From Acidimangrovimonas sp. (GTDB lineage: Bacteria > Pseudomonadota > Alphaproteobacteria > Rhodobacterales > Rhodobacteraceae): DNA of 5,145 nucleotides. The stretch is taken from NCBI GenBank assembly GCA_030147905.1, contig JASBUM010000697.1:1-5145 (forward strand), in the 5' to 3' direction. The translations under genes and the position numbers were made by a program. The notes beneath the pieces were generated by a model, which saw nothing but the letters and a program-made list of their open reading frames with translations, was not told the origin of the DNA and did no database searches. This document shows positions 1-5,145 of the stretch, piece by piece; position 1 is the stretch's first letter, and every line of letters begins with the position of its first letter.

Positions 1-849
1 GTGCCCCTGATGGAACGCGCTGGCCGCCATCATCACCATCGCCATGTTGATCGCACCGGCCGCGGCAAGCGCCAGCACCACCTCGATGTTCGAGAACCGC
101 AGAAGCCGGCGGCGCTCGTTCTCGTTGCGCACCGCGGCGCGTCCCTGTGTCAACCCCGAATGCAGATAGATCGCGTGCGGCATGACGGTGGCGCCGATGA
201 TCCCCACGGCGATCGTCAGCGCCGCGGCATCCGGGATCTGCGGAACCACCAGCCCGGTTGCCGCCTGCCCCCAGGCGATCGGCGCGATGAACAGCTCGAT
301 CAGGTAGCACAGGCCTATCACCGCGACGAAGGCGCCGATGATTAACTCCATCGGCCGGAAGCCTCGCCCCTCGACCAGAAGGATGCCGTAGGTCACGATC
401 GCGGTCACCACCATCCCCGCGATCAGCGGCATGTTGAACAAGAGCGCCAGCCCGATCGCACCACCCAGGAATTCCGCCAGGTCCGTGGCCATGGCGGCGA
501 TCTCGCTGACCACCCACATCGCCCAGACCAGCGGCCGCGGAAAGTGGTCGCCGCACATCTCGGCCAGATTGCGTCCGGTGACGATGCCCAGCTTGGCCGA
601 CAATGCCTGAAACAGCATCGCGATGAGATTGGCCACCAGCACGACCCACAGCAGGGCGAAGCCGTAGCCCGCTCCGGCCTGGATGTTGGTGGCGTAATTG
701 CCCGGGTCCATATAGGCGATCGAGGCGATCACCGCCGGGCCGGCAAAAAGCAGGAACGAACGCAGCCCGCCGCGGCGCCCGGCCAGCGCTTCGGCCATCT
801 GCGTCCGGGTGCGTCCGGTCATCGAATTGTCGAGCGGTGGCGGTGCCAT
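1..849 (-). CDS. mntH: NRAMP-family proton-coupled manganese transporter MntH, 3' end beyond window
   Basis: This inner-membrane symporter imports Mn2+ (and to a lesser extent Fe2+) with protons. The 283 codons visible contain the NRAMP signature DPGN at residues 48-51 in the first membrane helix and MPH at 223-225 in helix 6. In this family these supply the metal-coordinating Asp, Asn and Met. Other typical stretches are EIAAMATDLAEFLGGAIGLA and the segment after MPH (AIYLHSG). Hydrophobic helices alternate with short loops throughout. The family is usually about 410-450 residues, so roughly the last third is missing to the left. I chose the ATG at 849-847, which has AGGA 11 bases upstream; an in-frame ATG at 861-859 would add MNGI but its AGG touches the start codon. 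It is divergent from mntR, which fits Mn-dependent repression. Family identity is very secure; the exact start is less so. Confidence 0.97.
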   Translation of the reverse strand, partial: MAPPPLDNSMTGRTRTQMAEALAGRRGGLRSFLLFAGPAVIASIAYMDPGNYATNIQAGAGYGFALLWVVLVANLIAMLFQALSAKLGIVTGRNLAEMCGDHFPRPLVWAMWVVSEIAAMATDLAEFLGGAIGLALLFNMPLIAGMVVTAIVTYGILLVEGRGFRPMELIIGAFVAVIGLCYLIELFIAPIAWGQAATGLVVPQIPDAAALTIAVGIIGATVMPHAIYLHSGLTQGRAAVRNENERRRLLRFSNIEVVLALAAAGAINMAMVMMAASAFHQGH

Positions 850-876
850 GATCCCATTCATCCTGCTTTCGCCATG

Positions 877-898
877 AAATGAAGCCACGTCTTCATTT
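877..898. promoter_or_regulatory. Second 22-bp inverted repeat in the mntH leader
   Basis: This is a perfect 8-bp dyad, AAATGAAG-N6-CTTCATTT. It lies between the proposed mntH transcription start and the start codon, with its centre 38 bp from the centre of the first dyad. It could be a second repressor site, giving roadblock or cooperative binding. If transcribed, it could instead form an 8-bp hairpin with a 6-base loop in the mntH leader. The sequence does not settle which. Confidence 0.4.
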
Positions 899-913
899 TT
901 GTCAAGGGGCGGC

Positions 914-941
914 ATGATAAAGCCCAGCATTTATCACGCAA
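914..941 (-). promoter_or_regulatory. Candidate sigma-70-type mntH promoter
   Basis: Read on the minus strand, a TTGCGT box (941-936) is followed after 16 bases by TATCAT (919-914). The -10 matches the consensus at five of six positions and the -35 at three. Transcription would start near 907 and give a leader of about 58 bases. The 22-bp dyad at 915-936 lies across the spacer and the -10, as expected of a repressor site. A perfect TTGACA on the minus strand at 905-900 offers an alternative -35, but its -10 at the right distance (TCATTT) is poor. Confidence 0.5.
915..936. promoter_or_regulatory. 22-bp inverted repeat, candidate MntR operator for mntH
   Basis: A perfect 7-bp dyad, TGATAAA-N8-TTTATCA, lies in the mntR-mntH intergenic region and overlaps the proposed mntH -10 and spacer. 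Two further pairs (GC/GC at 912-913 and 938-939) extend it after one mismatch. DtxR-family MntR proteins bind as dimers to imperfect palindromes of about 20 bp, so size and position fit. The half-sites do not match the E. coli MntR box (AACATAGC-type), so the assignment rests on location and symmetry. Confidence 0.5.
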
Positions 942-953
942 CTTTTCCCTGCG

Positions 954-980
954 TTTACATTTTGAACCTGCGTCTATAGG
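954..980 (+). promoter_or_regulatory. Weak candidate mntR promoter
   Basis: TTTACA (954-959) is followed by TATAGG (975-980), with a short 15-base spacer. This is the AT-richest part of the region on the plus strand and leaves a leader of about 45 bases before the mntR start. Spacing and -10 are both sub-optimal, so the assignment is tentative. Confidence 0.28.
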
Positions 981-1029
981 GTATGCGCGCCATTTCATCC
1001 CGGCCCATCCGGAAGACGCGCCGAAACAC

Positions 1030-1518
1030 ATGACCACCGACCCCTCCCTTCCCGACCCGGGCGAACCGGCCCCGGACCGCGTCGAAGCGGGCACCGCCGG
1101 CGATGCCCCCGCCGAAGCGGAACGGTTCTCGAACGCGCGCAGTGCGCAATCGCAGGCCCTGCTCGAGGATTACACCGAGATGATCGGCGACCTGATCCGC
1201 GAACACGGCGAGGCGCGGATCGCCGATATCGCGCGGCTGATGGGCGTCACGCATCCGACGGCGACCAAGGCGGTGGCGCGGCTCAAGCGCGAGGGACTGG
1301 CCATATCGCGACCCTACCGCGGCGTTTTCCTGACGGATACCGGCCTTGCCATGGCCGAGCGGGTGCGCCTTCGCCACCGTGTCGTCGTCGACCTGCTGAT
1401 CGCCGTGGGCGTACCCTGCGACGCGGCCGAGATCGACGCCGAAGGGATCGAGCATTACGTCTCCGATACCACGCTCGAAGCCGTCGAAAACTTTCTCGCC
1501 CGGCAATCCGCGGAGTGA
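1030..1518 (+). CDS. mntR: Manganese-responsive DtxR-family repressor MntR
   Basis: This cytoplasmic dimeric regulator binds Mn2+ and represses Mn import genes, here presumably the divergent mntH. It has 162 residues. A winged helix-turn-helix spans about 45-105, with recognition helix around THPTATKAVARLKREGL (74-90) and wing YRGVFLTDTG (96-105). The six Mn ligands known from Bacillus MntR (D8, E11, H77, E99, E102, H103) align with D47, E50, H116, E138, E141 and H142, the last three in DAEGIEHY. It lacks the SH3-like C-terminal domain of iron-type DtxR, as expected for MntR. Residues 1-31 form a Pro/Ala/Asp/Glu-rich extension outside the conserved fold. The ATG at 1030 is the most upstream start in frame and no other ATG precedes the HTH; its ribosome binding site is weak (GGAAG at 1011-1015, 14 bases away). 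Confidence 0.95.
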   Translation: MTTDPSLPDPGEPAPDRVEAGTAGDAPAEAERFSNARSAQSQALLEDYTEMIGDLIREHGEARIADIARLMGVTHPTATKAVARLKREGLAISRPYRGVFLTDTGLAMAERVRLRHRVVVDLLIAVGVPCDAAEIDAEGIEHYVSDTTLEAVENFLARQSAE

Positions 1519-1520
1519 CC

Positions 1521-1547
1521 GCGGTCGGGGGCCAGCGCCTCGACCGC
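1521..1547 (+). terminator. Strong hairpin just after mntR, probable terminator
   Basis: GCGGTCGGGG (1521-1530) pairs with CCTCGACCGC (1538-1547) to give a 10-bp stem with one G-U pair and a 7-base loop. It begins two bases after the mntR stop codon. The following bases are TTGCGTCCC, so there is no proper U tract. It may act as a GC-type or Rho-assisted terminator, or simply protect the mRNA 3' end. Confidence 0.45.
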
Positions 1548-1727
1548 TTGCGTCCCGCGACAGGCCCCGTCGCGCACCGCGCGGCTCAACCGGCCGCTCC
1601 GGTCATGGGCCGGGCGACTTGATCGGCAGCGCGCGGCAGCCCGCCGCCCGTCTCCCCTTCGCCCGCGCGGCCCGGGCCGGCCCCTCGTCGCCCCGGCCCG
1701 TTCCCCTTCCACGGTTCCGCTCCATGA

Positions 1728-1757
1728 TTGTCAAGGCCGTTCACATCCGCGTATCCT
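1728..1757 (+). promoter_or_regulatory. Candidate sigma-70-type sbmA promoter
   Basis: TTGTCA (1728-1733) and TATCCT (1752-1757) are separated by 18 bases, with five of six and four of six consensus matches. Transcription would begin near 1764 and give a leader of about 105 bases before the GTG start. The TTG of the -35 box is also the first possible start codon of the sbmA frame, which argues that the longer protein is not made. Confidence 0.45.
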
Positions 1758-1788
1758 GCGGCGTCCGTGCATGGCCCATCAGCGCGGC

Positions 1789-1821
1789 GCGGGTTAGCTC
1801 ATAGAGCGTCGAGCCTCCCGC
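1789..1821 (+). other. Possible structured leader upstream of sbmA
   Basis: GCGGG (1789-1793) can pair with CCCGC (1817-1821), enclosing a small hairpin GCTC-ATA-GAGC (1797-1807). The fold would lie in the sbmA leader, about 48 bases before the start codon. The stems are short and this is GC-rich DNA, so chance pairing is quite possible. Confidence 0.2.
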
Positions 1822-1857
1822 CCGGCCGCCCCGCCGAACGAAACGCGCAACCACGAC

Positions 1858-1863
1858 AAGAGG
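1858..1863 (+). promoter_or_regulatory. Ribosome binding site fixing the sbmA GTG start
   Basis: AAGAGG lies 5 bases before the GTG at 1869. It is the only good Shine-Dalgarno match in the region, and it decides for the 419-residue form over the frame extending back to 1728. Confidence 0.75.
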
Positions 1864-1868
1864 CCCCG

Positions 1869-3128
1869 GTGTTCAACTCGTTCTTTCCCCGACCGAAACT
1901 GTTCTTTCTGTCGGGGCTTGTCTGGGTCATCATCGCGGTGACCCTGTGGTACACGGTGGGCGAGCGGATCGGCGTCAGCCTCGGCTTTCCGATGCCCGCG
2001 CCCGGGGCAAGGCCGGTGCTCGGGCTGGGCTATTTCACCACGCCGCAATTCATCTGGTTCTACATCTACTGCGGCATCTTCACCACCATCTTCACCGCGG
2101 CGTGGATGATCCTGTCGCCCCATCCCTGGCAGTGGTGGTCGATTACCGGCTCGGCCGCGATCCTGTTTTCGGACTATTTCAGCGTCCAGGTCTCGGTCGC
2201 GATCAACGACTGGCGCCGCCCCTTCTTCGACGGGGTGCAGAACGCGCTATCGGGAAAGTCGCACATGACGACGGGCGATTTCTACGGGCTGATCCTGATA
2301 TTCGCCCAGATCGCCTTCCTGTGGATAGGGGTCTACGTCGTCACCCGCTTCTTCGTAAGCCACTACATCTTCCGCTGGCGCACCGCGATGAACGAGTATT
2401 ACATGTCCCGCTGGCCCGAAGTCCGGCAGATAGAAGGCGCCGCCCAGCGGGTTCAGGAAGACACCATGCGCTTCGCCTCGATCGTCGAGGACCTGGGCGT
2501 GTCGATGGTGGACAGCATCATGACGCTCTTCGCCTTCCTGCCGGTGCTTGCCGCCCTGTCGGTCAGCGTCACCCATCTGCCTCTCATCGGCCGGATCCCC
2601 GAGCCGCTGCTCTTCGCCGCCGTCTTCTGGTCGCTGTTCGGCACCACGCTCCTTGCCGTCGCCGGCATCCGGCTGCCCGGCCTCGCCTTCATCAACCAGC
2701 GCGCCGAGGCGGCCTACCGCAAGGAACTCGTCTACGGCGAGGACGATGCGACAAGGGCCGAACCGATGACCGTGGGCGAATTGTTCGGCTCGGTACGGCG
2801 GGCCTATTTCCGCTACTACTTCCACTTCGCCTATTTCAACGTCTTCCGCAGCCTCTACATCCAGGCCGACAATATCTTCGCCTATCTCATCCTCATCCCG
2901 ACGATCGTCGCGGGCAAGATCACCTTCGGCGTGCTGCAACAGATCCTGACCGCATTCAGCCAGGTATCGGGTTCGTTCCAGTATCTCGTCGGATCCTGGA
3001 CGACGATCATCGAACTGCTTTCGATCCACAAGCGGCTAAAGGCGTTCGAGGCAGCCTTCGAGGGGCGGGAACTCGCCCCCATCGAACGCGACTACGTGCC
3101 GCCCCCCACCCATACGACGGGCGACTGA
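1869..3128 (+). CDS. sbmA: Peptide-antibiotic transporter SbmA (SbmA/BacA family)
   Basis: This inner-membrane protein uses the proton gradient to carry peptides into the cell; relatives take up microcins B17 and J25, bleomycin and proline-rich antimicrobial peptides. The family resembles the membrane part of ABC exporters but has no ATPase domain, and none is seen here. Its 419 residues compare with 406 for E. coli SbmA. Conserved blocks are HYIFRWRTAMNEYY (165-178), IEGAAQRVQEDTMRFAS (188-204) and AYRKELVYGEDDATRA (282-297), nearly identical to the E. coli protein as I remember it. Membrane segments lie near 11-29, 61-81, 86-112, 138-164, 218-236, 251-270 and 333-348. I chose the GTG at 1869 because AAGAGG (1858-1863) stands 5 bases upstream and the protein then begins MFNSFFPRP, like E. 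coli MFKSFFPKP. It appears monocistronic. Confidence 0.96.
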   Translation: MFNSFFPRPKLFFLSGLVWVIIAVTLWYTVGERIGVSLGFPMPAPGARPVLGLGYFTTPQFIWFYIYCGIFTTIFTAAWMILSPHPWQWWSITGSAAILFSDYFSVQVSVAINDWRRPFFDGVQNALSGKSHMTTGDFYGLILIFAQIAFLWIGVYVVTRFFVSHYIFRWRTAMNEYYMSRWPEVRQIEGAAQRVQEDTMRFASIVEDLGVSMVDSIMTLFAFLPVLAALSVSVTHLPLIGRIPEPLLFAAVFWSLFGTTLLAVAGIRLPGLAFINQRAEAAYRKELVYGEDDATRAEPMTVGELFGSVRRAYFRYYFHFAYFNVFRSLYIQADNIFAYLILIPTIVAGKITFGVLQQILTAFSQVSGSFQYLVGSWTTIIELLSIHKRLKAFEAAFEGRELAPIERDYVPPPTHTTGD

Positions 3129-3223
3129 CCGGCACCGAACCCGGCCAGGGGCGCAGAACGCAGGGCGCGGGCCCCGATATCGCAGCAGTTTCCATCTTTC
3201 GTTCGCAAATATCCTCGGGGGGG

Positions 3224-3244
3224 CGGGGGGCAGACAGCCCCCCG
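3224..3244. terminator. Perfect GC hairpin between convergent genes, possible two-way terminator
   Basis: CGGGGGGC (3224-3231) pairs with GCCCCCCG (3237-3244) around a 5-base loop, agaca. It is preceded by 'ttcgcaaatatcctcgggg'. From memory, similar elements (a short A/T-rich tract, then a G run and a G/C hairpin) recur between genes in Rhodobacteraceae. There is no U tract on either strand, so classical Rho-independent termination is uncertain. Confidence 0.4.
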
Positions 3245-3370
3245 GTCTGCAAACGGCCCCGCCATGGGCCATCCGGCGCAATTTCCCGAAACGCTGCCGC
3301 CCGAAACCTGGCCGCCCGAAAACCCTGCCGGATGCGCCACGGCGCAAACCGCGTCGCGACCGTCGGCCCG

Positions 3371-3394
3371 CCCCCGGCCGCCCCCGGCCGCCCC
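3371..3394. repeat. Tandem 10-bp repeat CCCCCGGCCG, about 2.4 copies
   Basis: Two exact copies of CCCCCGGCCG (3371-3380, 3381-3390) are followed by CCCC. The tract lies 23 bases beyond the SHOCT stop codon, on its downstream side. It may be slippage-prone, but it lies outside coding sequence and could be simple GC-rich filler. Confidence 0.6.
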
Positions 3395-3416
3395 TAGGCC
3401 CGGCACATCGCGGCGC

Positions 3417-3773
3417 TCAATCCTGCAACAGGCGACGACGCTCCTCGTATTCGCGCGCGTCGATCTCGCCGCGGGCAAAGCGCTCCTTCAGCAGGTCAAG
3501 TGCCCTGTCCCCGCGCGCGCCCGGCGGCGTTCCCATCATGCCGGCGCCACGCAACACGAAAAGAATCGCCGCAACGATGGCGACCACCACCAGAATCATG
3601 AAAACCGGACCCAGGATCATGCCGAAACCTCCCCATGCCGTGCCGCCCCACATCATCGCCGGACCGCCGCCGTAACCGCCGGTCCAACTGGTCTCGCCGG
3701 GGCCGGCGATCGCCGCTCCCGCCGGCGACAGGGTCGCAACCGTGCCGCCCAGGACTTTTCCGATCGAACGCAT
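3417..3773 (-). CDS. Small single-helix membrane protein with C-terminal SHOCT domain
   Basis: The function is unknown. The 118-residue protein starts at the ATG at 3773-3771, with an excellent AAGGAGA (3787-3781) 7 bases upstream. Residues 1-30 are mildly hydrophobic and rich in Gly/Ala; 31-49 form a Gly/Trp/Met-rich linker (GGYGGGPAMMWGGTAWGG). A clear membrane helix spans about 50-74 and ends at an Arg. The tail 89-118, RALDLLKERFARGEIDAREY and following residues, is a typical SHOCT (short C-terminal) domain, the amphipathic helical hairpin with the 'ALDxLKxRYARGEIxxEEY' pattern. Family members of this layout are common, often annotated only as SHOCT or old DUF2078 proteins, and the domain is thought to mediate oligomerisation. 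The gene is convergent with sbmA and divergent from thiC, so it is probably transcribed alone. Confidence 0.87.
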   Translation of the reverse strand: MRSIGKVLGGTVATLSPAGAAIAGPGETSWTGGYGGGPAMMWGGTAWGGFGMILGPVFMILVVVAIVAAILFVLRGAGMMGTPPGARGDRALDLLKERFARGEIDAREYEERRRLLQD

Positions 3774-3826
3774 CGCTCAATCTCCTTCGCATGCGCGACC
3801 ACCCCGGCCGCCGGAAGAGAAGTTAA

Positions 3827-3832
3827 ATCATA
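3827..3832 (-). promoter_or_regulatory. Possible -10 element for the SHOCT gene
   Basis: On the minus strand TATGAT lies in the only AT-rich patch upstream of the gene (about 3820-3850), 53 bases before the start codon. It matches the -10 consensus at five of six positions. I see no good -35 at 16-18 bases from it, so only the -10 is proposed. Confidence 0.25.
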
Positions 3833-3901
3833 TGCACCGCTTTACCTTGATCTGGCGCAACTTCCCGGCGTGCGCCGCCCGCCCCGGCGGGTTCCGGCGC
3901 G

Positions 3902-3924
3902 CCCCGCAGACCAACCACGCGGGG
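3902..3924. other. Inverted repeat just upstream of the thiC promoter
   Basis: CCCCGC (3902-3907) and GCGGGG (3919-3924) form a perfect 6-bp dyad with an 11-base spacer, ending four bases before the TTGACA box. A second GC dyad, CCCGCC-CC-GGCGGG (3878-3891), lies a little further upstream. They could be an operator or insulating hairpins, or chance in GC-rich DNA. Confidence 0.25.
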
Positions 3925-3928
3925 ACGC

Positions 3929-3957
3929 TTGACATCGCCGCGACGGAGGCGCAACGT
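3929..3957 (+). promoter_or_regulatory. Candidate thiC promoter
   Basis: A perfect -35 TTGACA (3929-3934) is followed 17 bases later by CAACGT (3952-3957), a poor -10. Transcription from here would start near 3964, a few bases before the first stem of the TPP aptamer. This is where riboswitch leaders commonly begin. Strong -35 with weak -10 is not unusual in GC-rich alphaproteobacteria. Confidence 0.5.
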
Positions 3958-3967
3958 CGGGCTGCTT

Positions 3968-5145
<1,178 letters not shown>

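Larger units (their letters stand above)
1548..1868. other. Non-coding gap between mntR and sbmA
   Basis: I see no convincing gene here. The reading frame of sbmA stays open upstream as far as 1728, but the extension is Ala/Arg/Pro-rich and unlike the family. It would begin inside a promoter -35 box. A minus-strand frame over 1455-1712 is Arg/Gly/Ala-rich and looks like GC-composition noise. The useful content is the sbmA promoter near 1728-1757 and a possible leader fold at 1789-1821. Confidence 0.6.
3129..3416. other. Non-coding gap between the convergent sbmA and SHOCT genes
   Basis: The two flanking genes point toward each other, so this gap should hold terminators rather than promoters. 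A weak GGGGC/GCCCC pairing (3148-3152 with 3171-3175) follows sbmA. A perfect G/C hairpin at 3224-3244 and a 10-bp tandem repeat at 3371-3394 are the other visible structures. GCCGCCCGAAA occurs twice close together near 3297-3320. Open frames crossing the gap continue as antisense of the SHOCT gene and are not credible genes. Confidence 0.6.

Noticed and set aside
1..882. Plus-strand frames at 1-345 and 544-882
   Set aside because: Both are antisense to mntH, which has DPGN and MPH motifs; their products are His/Arg-rich shadows.
955..1506. 183-residue open frame on the minus strand opposite mntR
   Set aside because: It is antisense to a well-supported mntR whose metal ligands and HTH are intact. 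Its Gly/Arg/Val-rich product has no recognisable domain, and its start would lie deep in mntR.
1793..1821. tRNA-like 'gggttagctcatagagc' segment
   Set aside because: It resembles a D arm but lacks the GG of the D loop, an anticodon arm, and any TTCGANTC T-arm; the acceptor stem cannot be closed.
1728..1868. N-terminal extension of SbmA to 466 residues
   Set aside because: The added residues are unlike the family, the first codon is part of a -35 box, and a good ribosome binding site stands before GTG 1869.
2247..3029. 260-residue minus-strand frame inside sbmA
   Set aside because: It is antisense to a strongly conserved transporter and has a Gly/Asp/Glu-rich composition typical of GC shadows.
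1946..3397. 483-residue Arg/His-rich frame overlapping sbmA
   Set aside because: It is a +1-type shadow of sbmA caused by high GC third positions; the product is Arg/His/Pro-rich low complexity.
3264..3932. 222-residue plus-strand frame across the SHOCT gene
   Set aside because: It is mostly antisense to the SHOCT gene, which has a strong ribosome binding site and a clear membrane helix and domain; the plus-strand product is Arg/Pro-rich.

Overview
The window is GC-rich alphaproteobacterial DNA. Four points suggest the Rhodobacteraceae (Paracoccus/Rhodobacter-like): the codon usage, the divergent mntR-mntH pair, the TPP-riboswitch-controlled thiC, and an intergenic hairpin preceded by a 'ttcgcaaatatcctcgggg' tract. 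This placement comes from remembered family resemblance, not from a search.

Layout from left to right: (1) 1-849, minus strand, mntH, an NRAMP-family manganese importer whose 3' end lies off the left edge. (2) 850-1029, a divergent control region with two 22-bp dyads, one of them sitting on a credible mntH promoter. (3) 1030-1518, plus strand, mntR, a DtxR-family manganese sensor with all expected metal ligands, followed by a strong hairpin. (4) 1519-1868, non-coding, holding the promoter and a possibly structured leader of the next gene. (5) 1869-3128, plus strand, sbmA, a proton-driven peptide-antibiotic transporter with a GTG start. (6) 3129-3416, non-coding, with a perfect G/C hairpin and a 10-bp tandem repeat. 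(7) 3417-3773, minus strand, a small one-helix membrane protein ending in a SHOCT domain. (8) 3774-4167, a divergent region holding promoters, a full TPP (THI-box) riboswitch and its expression platform. (9) 4168-5145, plus strand, the 5' part of thiC, running off the right edge.

Two regulatory circuits can be read directly. MntR probably represses mntH, and perhaps itself, when manganese is sufficient. Thiamine pyrophosphate probably shuts down thiC through the leader aptamer. The sbmA and SHOCT genes look like independent single-gene units. mntH and thiC both run off the window edges, so any list of closed reading frames would miss them, and most of the long antisense or alternate-frame ORFs here are composition shadows of the five genes. 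I found no clear sign of a new multi-gene system. The points worth a second look are regulatory: the paired mntH dyads, a mini-ORF abutting the mntH start, and the thiC expression platform.
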